NCBI GenBank assembly: GCA_964463245.1
Contig: CAYXBU010000001.1
Location: forward strand, 1 to 64,000
Length of the DNA: 64,000 nt
Direction of reading: 5' to 3'
Source of the DNA: CAMEON01 sp964463245
Lineage (GTDB): Bacteria > Bacillota > Clostridia > Oscillospirales > CAG-272
Of this stretch, positions 1-8,325 are shown one piece after another. Position numbers and translations under genes: made by a program. Positions within the stretch are counted from its first letter, which is position 1, and each line of letters begins with the position of its first letter. The notes under the pieces are model-generated. The model saw only the letters and a program-made list of their open reading frames with translations, did not search any database and was not told the DNA's origin.

Positions 1-85
1 GTACATCGAGTTTTTCGGCAAGAAGCAGGCGGGAAAAGATGTGCCGAAGATGTGCTGCCGAATAAATCAGTGGTTCCTTAGCGGC
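1..85. other. Unassigned edge sequence downstream of thrC
   Basis: These 85 bases lie between the window edge and the thrC stop codon. I see no convincing gene, terminator or RNA. On the minus strand the thrC frame stays open after its stop and reads to the edge; on the plus strand a frame from base 2 is open but runs antisense into thrC. The piece may be the tail of an element outside the window. Confidence 0.3.
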
Positions 86-1576
86 TTACTTACAGAAATC
101 CAGCACGGCGGCGGGCATTCCGTCGGCGGGGATGGTCTCCTTGAAGCGCACCTCGCGCTCCCGCAGGCCACAGAGGGGGTAGGGAATATCGGCTCCCGTC
201 AGCTCGGCCAGCTGATCCAGTGCGGACAGCGGATCACGGGGGAGCTTGCGGCCGTCGGTCAGGGAGATATACACATCGGCGGCGAACTTGAAGGGACTTG
301 CGGTCGAGGCGACCACCAGCGGGGTCTTGTCGTTCGGATGAGCCTCGAGGTACTGTCCGGCGCAGGCCAGACCCACAGCGGTGTGGGTGTCGGCCAGGTA
401 GCTGTCGTTCTCAAAGAACTCGCTGATGGTGGCGGCGGTCAGATTCTCACCCGCGTAGTAGCCCTCGAAGCAGGAGCGAATGTCGGCCAGTACCTCGGAC
501 TCCACGGTGTAAGCCCCCGTCTTACGCAGGCTCTCCATGTAGGCGGCGGTGCGGGTCTCCCCGGCGGCGAGGTAGAGCAGACGTTCTAAGTTGGAGGAGA
601 TGAGGATGTCCATGGACGGGGACATGGTGAGGTGGAAGGGACGGTTGCGGTCGTAGGTGCCGGTCGAGAGGAAGTCGGTCAGGATATTGTTCTGATTGGA
701 GGCGCAGACCAGACGGCGGATGGGCAGACCCATGCACCGTGCGAGGTAGGCGGCGAAGATATTGCCGAAGTTGCCGGTCGGTACGCAGACATCCATGACC
801 TCCCCGGGGCGCAGGGCACCCTTGTTGAGCAGGTCGCAGTAGGCGGAGACGTAGTAGACGATCTGGGGGGCGAGCCGTCCCCAGTTGATGGAGTTGGCAC
901 TGGAGAGGACATAGCCCCGCCGATCCAACTCGGCGGCCATGTCATGGTCGGCGAATATGTTCTTCACACCGGTCTGTGCATCGTCAAAGTTGCCCTTGAT
1001 GGCCAGCACTTTCAGATTGTCCCCGGTCTGGGTGGACATCTGCAGCTTCTGCACGCGGCTGACACCGTCCACGGGGTAGAAGACCATGATCTTGACCCTG
1101 TCCACGTTGCGGTAGCCCTCCAGGGCGGCCTTGCCGGTGTCGCCGGAGGTGGCGACTAAGATCAGGGCGTGACGGCTCTCGCCGGTCTTGACCAGTGCGC
1201 GGGACAGGAGGCGGGGCATGATCTGGAGCGCCATGTCCTTGAAGGCGGCGGTGGGGCCGTGCCACAGCTCCAGTGTATAGAGGTTGTCGCGCACCTGCAC
1301 CAGCGGCGCGGCACCGCCGGGGAAGGAGGCTTCCCGATAGGCGGCGTGGCAGTCGGTCAACAGCTCCTCGTAGGTGTAGTCGGAGAGGAACATATGCAGG
1401 ATGCGAGCGGCGCGGACGGGATAGCTCTCCTGCCGCAAGGACTCAATGTCGGATGCCGAGAGGGTCGGGATGGACTCGGGCATGAACAGCCCGCCGTCCG
1501 GGGCAAGCCCCATCTTGATGACCTCCGCGGAGGTATACTTCTTGTGTGAGGGGTCGCGGGTGGATTGATATAGCAT
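86..1576 (-). CDS. thrC: Threonine synthase
   Basis: Pyridoxal-phosphate enzyme that converts O-phosphohomoserine to threonine and phosphate, the last step of threonine synthesis in the cytoplasm. The 496-residue product has the long form of the family: an N-terminal segment beginning MLYQSTRD, the motif HGPTAAFKD whose lysine binds PLP, the phosphate-contacting stretch VATSGDTGKAAL, and the SANSINWGR segment typical of long threonine synthases. I chose the ATG at 1576 because AAGGAG lies six bases upstream; an in-frame codon 21 bases earlier has no better site. It is the last gene of the lepB-led minus-strand operon, 17 bases after the dipeptidase stop. No terminator is visible before the window edge. 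Family assignment is secure from motifs and length. Confidence 0.95.
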   Translation of the reverse strand: MLYQSTRDPSHKKYTSAEVIKMGLAPDGGLFMPESIPTLSASDIESLRQESYPVRAARILHMFLSDYTYEELLTDCHAAYREASFPGGAAPLVQVRDNLYTLELWHGPTAAFKDMALQIMPRLLSRALVKTGESRHALILVATSGDTGKAALEGYRNVDRVKIMVFYPVDGVSRVQKLQMSTQTGDNLKVLAIKGNFDDAQTGVKNIFADHDMAAELDRRGYVLSSANSINWGRLAPQIVYYVSAYCDLLNKGALRPGEVMDVCVPTGNFGNIFAAYLARCMGLPIRRLVCASNQNNILTDFLSTGTYDRNRPFHLTMSPSMDILISSNLERLLYLAAGETRTAAYMESLRKTGAYTVESEVLADIRSCFEGYYAGENLTAATISEFFENDSYLADTHTAVGLACAGQYLEAHPNDKTPLVVASTASPFKFAADVYISLTDGRKLPRDPLSALDQLAELTGADIPYPLCGLREREVRFKETIPADGMPAAVLDFCK

Positions 1577-1593
1577 GGGGTTCTCCTTATATA

Positions 1594-2544
1594 TCAAAGA
1601 TTTTTGTGTGCAAAATCCAGGTAGTTCTTCCAGAATATCTTGTGGATCAGTTCCTCGGAGTAGTTATGCCGCGCCAGCGCATCGGCGATCTTGCAGAGGT
1701 CTCCGACATGGGAAAAGTCGCTCGGCAGGTCGGTGCCGTCCAGGTCACAGCCAAGTCCCACGACGTCCTGTCCGCCCAGCGACATGAAGTAGTCGATGTG
1801 CGCGACGATATCCTCAAGCGTGGCGGGACGGATGGAGGTGTCGGTCAGGAAGGCGGGGCAGAGGTTGATGCCCACGATGCCGCCCAGCTCACGGATGACC
1901 GCAAAGTGGTGGTCGCGCAGGTTGCGGGAGTGGGGGCAGACGGCGTAGGCGTTGGAGTGAGAGGCGATGAAGGGCTTGCCGTACCGACGGGCGATGGGGA
2001 TGAGGTCGTCCACGGTCTCCGCCGAGGCGTGGGACACGTCGGGGATGATGCCGCGCTCAAAGCAACCGGCGACCAGCTCCCGCCCGAAGTCGGTAAGTCC
2101 TAAGGAGGTGTTGTGGGAGCCGCCCACGCAGGTCTCACCGCCCCAGGTCAAGGTCATGTACTTGACCCCCCGCGCCGCCAGCTCGTCCAGACGGTGGATC
2201 TGCCCGGCGGTCAGGCGGGCGTCCTCTACCGCGAGGATGACGGCGGTCTTGTCGGTCGCCCAGGCGGCATCCAGCTCATCTCCCGTGCGTACCTGTACGG
2301 CGGAGTCGGAGAGGCGGGTCAGCTCGGCGGTCAGATTGTCGGAGATCTTGAGGAAATCCTGCCAGCAGGCCTCGTCGTCCAGCCGCTTGTTGCTCCATAC
2401 GGCAAAATATTGCGCGTAGTGCCGATAGACCGAGGCCTTTTTCAGGTCGATGTGGCAGTCGTTGGCATCCAAATGCTGCCCGCGATGGTACAGCTCGTAG
2501 GCCGTGTCGCAGTGGGTGTCGATCAAGGACAGAGGTGTGTTCAT
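1594..2544 (-). CDS. Membrane dipeptidase-type metallopeptidase (family M19)
   Basis: Zinc peptidase of the renal/membrane dipeptidase family, expected to cleave dipeptides, including ones with D-residues. The 316-residue protein starts with the metal-binding motif IDTHCDTA, has the bridging-ligand glutamate in AVEDARL (with ILAVED typical of M19), and later the DVSHAS and SHSNAYAVCPHSRN histidine motifs of the TIM-barrel fold. No signal peptide is seen, so it is probably cytoplasmic. The start at 2544 has AAAGGA upstream and directly precedes the conserved N-terminus; longer in-frame starts would add sequence without family likeness. It lies between yraN (upstream) and thrC (17 bases downstream) and could recycle peptides. 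Exact substrate cannot be told from sequence. Confidence 0.9.
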   Translation of the reverse strand: MNTPLSLIDTHCDTAYELYHRGQHLDANDCHIDLKKASVYRHYAQYFAVWSNKRLDDEACWQDFLKISDNLTAELTRLSDSAVQVRTGDELDAAWATDKTAVILAVEDARLTAGQIHRLDELAARGVKYMTLTWGGETCVGGSHNTSLGLTDFGRELVAGCFERGIIPDVSHASAETVDDLIPIARRYGKPFIASHSNAYAVCPHSRNLRDHHFAVIRELGGIVGINLCPAFLTDTSIRPATLEDIVAHIDYFMSLGGQDVVGLGCDLDGTDLPSDFSHVGDLCKIADALARHNYSEELIHKIFWKNYLDFAHKNL

Positions 2545-2593
2545 GGATATGGATCCTTTCTGATCGTAAGTATGTGGTGGGGACAAGCCCCTG

Positions 2594-3007
2594 TTATGTT
2601 GTCCCCGCTCCGAAGGCATTACGGTATGGCACTACTTCCAGCACGGCGATGCTCCCGTCCGTCCGCTTCTCCAGGTAGACCTCCACCACATCGATGCGGG
2701 GCTGCTTGTCGGTGGGGTGTGCCCGCAGGTAGGCCTCGGCGGCCAGCACGGTTCGTTGCCGCTTGCCTGCGTCCACCGCCCGCGCGGGGCGGCCGTAGCG
2801 GGATATGGCACCGGGTCTCTGGGTGCGGGTCTTGACTTCGATGAAGACGATGCTGTGTCGATTCTCGGCGATGAGGTCGATCTCGTTGTGGGACTCGCGG
2901 TGGTTCCGTGCCGTGACAGAGTACCCCGCCCGCTCGTAGAGCGCGGCGGCGGCATCCTCGCCCAGCCGTCCCCGAACCATGCGACTGTCCTGACTGTCGG
3001 GGGTCAT
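2594..3007 (-). CDS. UPF0102 family protein (YraN-like nuclease fold)
   Basis: Small protein of 137 residues in the UPF0102/YraN family, which has a restriction-endonuclease-like fold; its cellular role is not settled. The sequence shows the family signature: an N-terminal helix with GRLGEDAAA, then NEIDLIA and VFIEVKTRT, which together form the acidic-acidic-lysine metal site (E/D ... ExK). The start codon overlaps the rnhB stop by four bases (ATGA), so translation is probably coupled. The rnhB-yraN pairing is common in Bacillota and other phyla, which supports the call and hints at a link with nucleic acid processing. The distance to the dipeptidase start is about 50 bases. Confidence 0.9.
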   Translation of the reverse strand: MTPDSQDSRMVRGRLGEDAAAALYERAGYSVTARNHRESHNEIDLIAENRHSIVFIEVKTRTQRPGAISRYGRPARAVDAGKRQRTVLAAEAYLRAHPTDKQPRIDVVEVYLEKRTDGSIAVLEVVPYRNAFGAGTT

Positions 3008-3633
3008 TGGTGGTCATCCTCGTTCAGGAATCGGACGAATTTCCGACGGTGTATGGGGGAGGCACCATACTGCTTCAGTGCCGCCATGTGGGCGGCGGTG
3101 CCGTAGCCCTTGTGCTTGGCGATGCCATACTGCGGGTATTGCGCATCCAGCTCGACACAGAGTCGATCCCGTGTGACCTTGGCCAGCACCGAGGCCGCCG
3201 CGATGGACAGGGAGGTCGCATCTCCCTTGATCACGGCGCGGGCGGGAATGGGGAAATCTCGGGCGATATTGCCGTCGATCAGGGCAAAATCCGCACGGAC
3301 AGGCTGACCGTCCGGGGTGTGCAGTCCCGCGATGGCGCGGCGCATGGCCAGCAGATCCGCCTCCAGTATGTTTAGACGGTCGATCTCCTCCACCGAGGCC
3401 TCCGCCACGCAGTAGGCGACCGCTCGCTCGCGGATGAGATCGAACAGCTGTTCCCGCCGACGTGGGGTCAGCTTTTTGGAGTCGTTCAGACCGGGCAGAG
3501 CCGGGTCGGGCGGCAGGATGCAGGCGGCGGCCACGACAGGACCGCACAGGGGACCTCGCCCCGCCTCGTCCACACCGCAGACGGCGGTGTAGCCCTCGGC
3601 GTACAGGGCGGCTTCTATGGTGAGGTCAGGCAT
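3004..3633 (-). CDS. rnhB: Ribonuclease HII
   Basis: Endonuclease that cuts the RNA strand of RNA-DNA hybrids and removes misincorporated ribonucleotides from DNA. The 209-residue protein has the metal-binding motif VDEAGRGPLCGPV near residue 20, the LNDSKKL motif near residue 50, an aspartate in FALIDGN, and the C-terminal segment with KHKGYGT typical of RnhB. Its start overlaps the end of rbgA by eight bases, and its stop overlaps the yraN start by four bases, so it is an internal gene of the lepB operon. Length agrees with bacterial RNase HII. Confidence 0.96.
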   Translation of the reverse strand: MPDLTIEAALYAEGYTAVCGVDEAGRGPLCGPVVAAACILPPDPALPGLNDSKKLTPRRREQLFDLIRERAVAYCVAEASVEEIDRLNILEADLLAMRRAIAGLHTPDGQPVRADFALIDGNIARDFPIPARAVIKGDATSLSIAAASVLAKVTRDRLCVELDAQYPQYGIAKHKGYGTAAHMAALKQYGASPIHRRKFVRFLNEDDHQ

Positions 3634-4504
3634 GGTCGTCTACCTCCTCGGGCAGGGTATCGATGGTCAGCCGCCCGATACGGCCGGCACGAAATTCATC
3701 TAACAGCAGGTTGGAGACTCGCTCGGTGTCTACCATGCCGCCGGGGATGAGACAGCCGCGCTTCTTGCCGATAGCGGTCACCAGTTCCGCGTCGGTCAAG
3801 GATTCCCAGTCGGTGAGCTTGTAGCGCGCCGCCAACTCGTCGGGGTACAGGGTACGCAGGCGGTGTAGGAGCACCCGCGCCAGCCGCTCGACATCCAGCA
3901 CGTCATCCTTGATGGCGCCGGTCAGGGCGAGGTTCTCCCCTACGGTGGGGTCTTCAAAGCGCGGCCAAAGCACGCCGGGCATATCCAAAAGATCCAGCCC
4001 CAGCCGCGTGGCGACCCACTGCTTATCCCGCGTCACGCCGGGGCGGTTCTCGGTCTTGAGGCGGGAGGTGCCACTCAGACGGTTGATGAGGGTGGATTTG
4101 CCCGTGTTGGGGATGCCGACCACCATGGCGCGGAGGTGCCGCCCCGCCTGTCCCTTGGCCTCGTAGCGCTCCACCCGCTCGGCGAGCAGGCGGCGCACCG
4201 TGTCGGGGATACGGTTCAGCCCCTCCCCCGTCACGCAGTCGCAGAGGAGGCAGGCAGTGTCTCGGGTCGTGTAGGCGCGCAGGAAGTCCCGATTGCGGGC
4301 GGGATCCGCCAGCGAGGCCTTGTTTAACAGCAGGAGCACCGGCTTGTCACCCGTCAGGGTCGGCAGGATGGGGTTGCGGGAGCTGACCGGGACGCGGGCA
4401 TCCAGCACTTCGATGAAAAGATGGACGTTCTTGGCGTTCTCGGCGATCAGCCGACGGGTCTTGGCCATGTGTCCGGGGAACCATTGTATCTGTTCGCTTG
4501 GCAT
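3626..4504 (-). CDS. rbgA: Ribosome biogenesis GTPase YlqF/RbgA
   Basis: Circularly permuted GTPase that assists late 50S ribosomal subunit assembly in Bacillota. The 292-residue product begins with IQWFPGHMAKT, the classic N-terminus of this family. The G motifs appear in permuted order: LLLNKASLAD (G4) before GIPNTGKSTLINRL (G1) and LDMPGVLWP (G3). A C-terminal helical domain follows. The ATG at 4504 was chosen because the conserved N-terminus begins there; a GGAGAGG site lies about 13 bases upstream, a longer spacing than usual. It starts nine bases after the lepB stop codon and ends overlapping rnhB, the order found in many Bacillota. Confidence 0.95.
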   Translation of the reverse strand: MPSEQIQWFPGHMAKTRRLIAENAKNVHLFIEVLDARVPVSSRNPILPTLTGDKPVLLLLNKASLADPARNRDFLRAYTTRDTACLLCDCVTGEGLNRIPDTVRRLLAERVERYEAKGQAGRHLRAMVVGIPNTGKSTLINRLSGTSRLKTENRPGVTRDKQWVATRLGLDLLDMPGVLWPRFEDPTVGENLALTGAIKDDVLDVERLARVLLHRLRTLYPDELAARYKLTDWESLTDAELVTAIGKKRGCLIPGGMVDTERVSNLLLDEFRAGRIGRLTIDTLPEEVDDHA

Positions 4505-4512
4505 AGATGAAT

Positions 4513-5178
4513 TCAATCCTCTCCGCTGAAATCCGTGGTGAAGGGGGAGACCCGCAGGAGCACCCTGCCCAGCACCCGCCGCTCGTCCACGAAGCCGACG
4601 GCCGTACTGCGGCTGTCGGCCGAGTTGTTGCGGTTGTCTCCCATGACAAAGAGACAATCCTCCGGCACCACCGCCTCAAAGATGCCGGTCAAGCGATCAT
4701 ATCCGTAGGCGGGGAGCAGCTGCATATGCCCGATGTCGGCGCCGTTGCCGTCCATGAGGGCTACATAAGGCTCCTCCAGCACCTGCCCGTCGACCGAGAC
4801 GGTCGCGGTCTTGTAGTCGATGCGGACGGTCTGTCCGCCAGTGGCGATGACCCGCTTGACCAGTGCCTCGTTGAAGGGAGAGTCCGGGTTGCTTTCGTCG
4901 GTCATGTGGAAGACGATGATGTCCCCCTGTTGCGGATCCCCCAGCGAGGTCGTGATGAGCATCTCCCCGTTGTATAGGGTATTTCGCATGGAGGAGCCGT
5001 CCACCTGACAGAGCCGCACCACCAGCGTGAAGAGCAGCAGCACGGCGGCGACCGAGAAGACCAATATTTCGGCATACTCGACAAGTGAGCGGATCGGGTC
5101 AAAGGGGCCGCGTTTTTCTTCGGCAGGCGCGGTGTCCTCGACCATGATCTCCTCGGGGCTGTTCTGCTCGGTATCCAT
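4513..5178 (-). CDS. lepB: Signal peptidase I
   Basis: Membrane serine protease that removes signal peptides from Sec-exported proteins; relevant here because of the many exported proteins in the window. The 221-residue product has an acidic cytoplasmic N-terminus, one membrane segment (about residues 38-56, EILVFSVAAVLLLFTLVV), then the catalytic serine in DGSSMRNTL and the catalytic lysine in ALVKRVIATGG. The C-terminal box GDNRNNSADSR is also present. The start at 5178 has AGGAGG nine bases upstream; the longer reading (MIVHTKL...) overlaps that site. It is the first gene of the minus-strand operon, directly below a consensus promoter. Confidence 0.95.
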   Translation of the reverse strand: MDTEQNSPEEIMVEDTAPAEEKRGPFDPIRSLVEYAEILVFSVAAVLLLFTLVVRLCQVDGSSMRNTLYNGEMLITTSLGDPQQGDIIVFHMTDESNPDSPFNEALVKRVIATGGQTVRIDYKTATVSVDGQVLEEPYVALMDGNGADIGHMQLLPAYGYDRLTGIFEAVVPEDCLFVMGDNRNNSADSRSTAVGFVDERRVLGRVLLRVSPFTTDFSGED

Positions 5179-5220
5179 GGATATATCCTCCTTTTGGAGC
5201 TTTGTGTGTACTATCATATT

Positions 5221-5249
5221 ATTATAGCATATTTTTTCTGTCCTGACAA
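5221..5249 (-). promoter_or_regulatory. Sigma-A promoter of the lepB operon
   Basis: Read on the minus strand, TTGTCA (5244-5249) and TATAAT (5221-5226) are separated by 17 bases. It lies 43 bases before the lepB start codon and is divergent from the promoter at 5300. Confidence 0.8.
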
Positions 5250-5299
5250 CAGCTGAGAGAAGAATTTACGAAAATTTTATAAAAAACCGCCCGCCGTTG

Positions 5300-5328
5300 C
5301 TTGCAAAGAGGGGCGGAATATGGTATAC
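5300..5328 (+). promoter_or_regulatory. Sigma-A promoter of the 5364 gene and moxR cluster
   Basis: TTGCAA (5300-5305) and TATACT (5323-5328) are 17 bases apart, ending 35 bases before the start codon at 5364. Confidence 0.7.
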
Positions 5329-5363
5329 TGTGCAGGAAGATCGTGATGGAAGGAGCCTTTGGC

Positions 5364-6050
5364 ATGAGTGAACCCAAACAGAACCGACAAGAGGTGCAGA
5401 CCGACCGAGGGACGGATGCGACCCGAGCAAGGAAGCTGAGCCGCCGCATTCGGTGGATCGTGGCAGGTCTTGTCCTGTTTGCCGTGATCGCCGTTCCGCT
5501 GATCCGCTGTCTGGACGACTCGGGAGAGCACGAGGCACCCCCTGTGCCGACCGAGTCACCGGATGTGTTCTTCGAGCCGGATCTTGAATACGATATTCTG
5601 AAGGATCCCGCCTACTTGGAGCTGGATCGCTCCGTGCACCATGCCGAGGGTGGCGTGGAGGTGGTCATGGATGCGACCAACCGCCAGGCATTGGGCAAGT
5701 GCGCCATGATGCTGGAGGAGATGATCGGCTATATCGTCGCGGGGGACGCCGAGCGGTACAATGCCCTCTTGACACAGAAGTATATCGGGGCGAAGGGGGT
5801 ACAGGAGCCCTTTGCCATGCAACAGGTGTACAATATCCACTTAGAGGCCGGGGAGGCAGAGCAGAAGACCGAGGACGGGAAGACGGTCGCCTACCGGATA
5901 TACTATGTTTCCTACTGCATCCGTCAGAACAACGGCACCTTCCGGCGGGACATCGGCTCGGACGAGTCGCGCACGCAGATCATCCTCTTGACCGACCGCG
6001 AGGACGGGGTGGTCAAGATCGACAGCATCAGTTACATCGGGTATCAGTGA
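5364..6050 (+). CDS. Membrane-anchored protein of unknown function
   Basis: I do not recognise a family. The 228-residue product has a basic, cytoplasmic N-terminus of about 30 residues, one hydrophobic segment (IVAGLVLFAVIAVPLI, about residues 33-48), an acidic/proline linker and a soluble extracytoplasmic domain rich in Tyr and charged residues. The ATG at 5364 has AAGGAG eight bases upstream; an ATG 18 bases earlier is in frame but has a poorer site. It precedes the MoxR-DUF58 pair by 73 bases on the same strand, so it may be the first gene of that operon and work with it in envelope quality control. That role is inference from position only. Confidence 0.7.
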   Translation: MSEPKQNRQEVQTDRGTDATRARKLSRRIRWIVAGLVLFAVIAVPLIRCLDDSGEHEAPPVPTESPDVFFEPDLEYDILKDPAYLELDRSVHHAEGGVEVVMDATNRQALGKCAMMLEEMIGYIVAGDAERYNALLTQKYIGAKGVQEPFAMQQVYNIHLEAGEAEQKTEDGKTVAYRIYYVSYCIRQNNGTFRRDIGSDESRTQIILLTDREDGVVKIDSISYIGYQ

Positions 6051-6123
6051 TACAAATATCAAACCGAGTAAAGCAGAAACAAATTGATGAAAGGATGCCC
6101 CATGCGGGCGCAGGGTAACGCAT

Positions 6124-7095
6124 ATGTCCACGCAGATATCGAATCAGATCACAGAGGTATATACCAAGATCAAGGAGAACATCGGCAAGGTCATCGTGGG
6201 TAAGTCCGACACGGTGGATATGCTGTTGGTCTCCCTGCTCTGCGGCGGTCATGTCCTGCTGGAGGACGTGCCCGGAACCGGCAAGACCGTGCTCATCAAG
6301 TCGCTGGCTGCCTCGGTCAGCTGTGAGTACAAGCGCATCCAGTTCACCCCCGACCTGCTCCCCTCCGACATCACGGGCGTGAATTTCTTCAACATGAAGA
6401 AGTCGGAGTTCGAGTTCGTCCCGGGACCCATCTTTGCCAACATCGTGCTGGCGGATGAGATCAACCGCGCCACCCCCAAGACCCAGTCGGGTCTTCTGGA
6501 GTGCATGGAGGAGATACAGGCCACCATCGACGGCAAGACCTTCAAGCTGGCACAGCCCTTCATGGTCATCGCCACCCAGAACCCGGTGGAGAGCATGGGT
6601 ACCTTCCCCCTGCCCGAGGCTCAGCTGGATCGCTTCCTGATGAAGGGGCGCATGGAGTACCCCACCCACGAGGAGGGGGTCGCCATTCTGGAGCGGTTTG
6701 ACCGCGAGTCCCCGCTGGATACCCTCCGCCCGGTCGTGACGGCTGACGAGCTGGTCGCCGCCATCCGCGAGCTGCCGCAGGTGTATATAAACCGCGACGT
6801 GATGGGCTATATCACCTCTATCATCGAGAAGACCCGCAGCTACCCCAAGGTGTTGCTGGGGGTGTCGCCGCGTGGCGCACTGGCTCTGATGAAGGCTTCC
6901 AAGGGCTACGCCGCCATCGCGGGGCGGAGCTATGTCACACCGGACGATGTCAAGCGGGCGGCACACCCCGTGCTGGATCACCGCCTGACACTGGAGAATG
7001 CCGCCCGCATCAAGAAGAATGCGGCTTACGAGGTCATCGAGGACGTGCTGGGCATGGTCACGGTGCCCACCGAGAGCGTCTTCGAGAACCGCTGA
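6124..7095 (+). CDS. MoxR family AAA+ ATPase
   Basis: AAA+ ATPase of the MoxR group, chaperone-like proteins that mature or activate other proteins, usually together with DUF58 and VWA partners. The 323-residue protein has Walker A in EDVPGTGKT (near residue 47), Walker B in IVLADEINRATPKTQ, the sensor segment ATQNPVE and the typical C-terminal lid. The conserved N-terminus (KIKENIGKVIVGK) follows the chosen ATG. The ribosome binding site is weak, while an out-of-frame ATG 22 bases upstream has a better one (AAAGGA); this might mean low or coupled translation. It is followed after 27 bases by a DUF58 gene, the standard pairing. Confidence 0.93.
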   Translation: MSTQISNQITEVYTKIKENIGKVIVGKSDTVDMLLVSLLCGGHVLLEDVPGTGKTVLIKSLAASVSCEYKRIQFTPDLLPSDITGVNFFNMKKSEFEFVPGPIFANIVLADEINRATPKTQSGLLECMEEIQATIDGKTFKLAQPFMVIATQNPVESMGTFPLPEAQLDRFLMKGRMEYPTHEEGVAILERFDRESPLDTLRPVVTADELVAAIRELPQVYINRDVMGYITSIIEKTRSYPKVLLGVSPRGALALMKASKGYAAIAGRSYVTPDDVKRAAHPVLDHRLTLENAARIKKNAAYEVIEDVLGMVTVPTESVFENR

Positions 7096-7122
7096 TCCTC
7101 GGCTCCTTTGTGCTGTGCTATC

Positions 7123-8325
7123 ATGAGTTTTACAACCGCAGTGGCGGGTGCCCTGCGCCCGCTGGCCGCCGATCCGCAGGAAACGGCTGATCGGCTCTAC
7201 GCTGTCCTGACCTCCTGGTGGTTCCGCCTGATCCTGATCCTTTTGGGGCTGTTCCTCCTGTTCGTCATCCTCTTGCGGATATACGGGCGGATGCGCAGTC
7301 GCAGACTGTCCCGCATCGTCTATGAGCGGCACTTCTCGGAGGAGGGGGTCTATGAGGGGGACGAGGTCGAGCTGATCGAGACGGTACGGAATACCGGGTT
7401 CTTTCCCCTTCTGGGCGTGGACATCGAGGCCTACTTTTACAATGAGTTGGATCTGGCTGAATATCAGCCGGATCCCGGCAGTACCATGCAGTACGTCATC
7501 AGCCGCTTCAACCTCTGGCCGTATATGCAGATACGCCGCCGTCACAAGCTGACCGCCCGCCGCCGCGGCGACTATAAGCTGCAGGTGGTCACGGTCTATA
7601 ACAAGAAAAGCCCCATCACGCTGGAGGCACCGACCGAGCTGTTCGTCTACCCCCGCGCCGTGCCGCTGAACCTGCCCATCGTGGCGGTCGGACGGATGCA
7701 GGGGGAGTATGTCAGCAACCGTCCTCTGTTTACCGACCCCTTCTCGCTGGCGGGGATCCGAGATTACCGATTCGGCGACCCCGTCTCCCAGATCAACTTC
7801 AAGGCCTCGGCGCGGGTGCCCATGACCGGCTTCTCCTCCTCTCCCTTTAAGGTCAACGCGCGGGATTACTGTGCCTCGCGGCGGCTGATGGTCTACATGG
7901 ACTTCCACCTGCCCATGGGCAGTAAGATCGACGGGCGGGAGTACGACAAGCGCGCCGAGCGCGGGCTGTCCTTCTGCGCCGCCCTGATCCGGGATGCCAT
8001 ATACGGCGGCTTCCGCGTGGGCTTTGCCGCCAACTGCAAGAACACCGACGGGAGCCTGTCCTCCCGCTTCGCCTGCGACGGCTCGCCCGCCCAGCTGACC
8101 GCCATCATGCGGGAAATGGCGCGGATGAACCCGACCGACGGAGCGTCTTTTTCCTCGCTTCTGGAATACGACATCACCGAGGGCATGACCGACACCGAGG
8201 TCATCATCATCGCATTTGACAGCCATGAGGAGGTCATCGACCGTATCCAATCTCTGGAGCGGCTGGGCAATTCGGTACAGCAGATCCTGCTGGGGGAGGT
8301 GGATGACGATGGCTGCTCCCTCTAA
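7123..8325 (+). CDS. DUF58 domain-containing membrane protein
   Basis: Partner of the upstream MoxR ATPase. The product of about 400 residues begins with a membrane segment (LILILLGLFLLFVILL, near residues 36-51; family members usually have one or two), then a beta-rich region, and then the DUF58 core beginning around YVSNRPLFTDPFSLAGIRDY and containing FGDPVSQINFKASAR, close to the family's conserved RxYxxGDxxRxIdWkasAR motif. The C-terminal part resembles a von Willebrand A fold. No good ribosome binding site is seen before the ATG at 7123, so the start is uncertain; a TTG at 7108 is also possible. It overlaps the next gene by 17 bases. MoxR-DUF58 pairs act in envelope stress or surface protein assembly in other bacteria; here the role is inferred. 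Confidence 0.85.
   Translation: MSFTTAVAGALRPLAADPQETADRLYAVLTSWWFRLILILLGLFLLFVILLRIYGRMRSRRLSRIVYERHFSEEGVYEGDEVELIETVRNTGFFPLLGVDIEAYFYNELDLAEYQPDPGSTMQYVISRFNLWPYMQIRRRHKLTARRRGDYKLQVVTVYNKKSPITLEAPTELFVYPRAVPLNLPIVAVGRMQGEYVSNRPLFTDPFSLAGIRDYRFGDPVSQINFKASARVPMTGFSSSPFKVNARDYCASRRLMVYMDFHLPMGSKIDGREYDKRAERGLSFCAALIRDAIYGGFRVGFAANCKNTDGSLSSRFACDGSPAQLTAIMREMARMNPTDGASFSSLLEYDITEGMTDTEVIIIAFDSHEEVIDRIQSLERLGNSVQQILLGEVDDDGCSL

Noticed and set aside
6102..6124. ATG at 6102 with a better ribosome binding site than the moxR start
   Set aside because: It is out of frame with moxR and its frame ends without family likeness; the conserved MoxR N-terminus begins at 6124.
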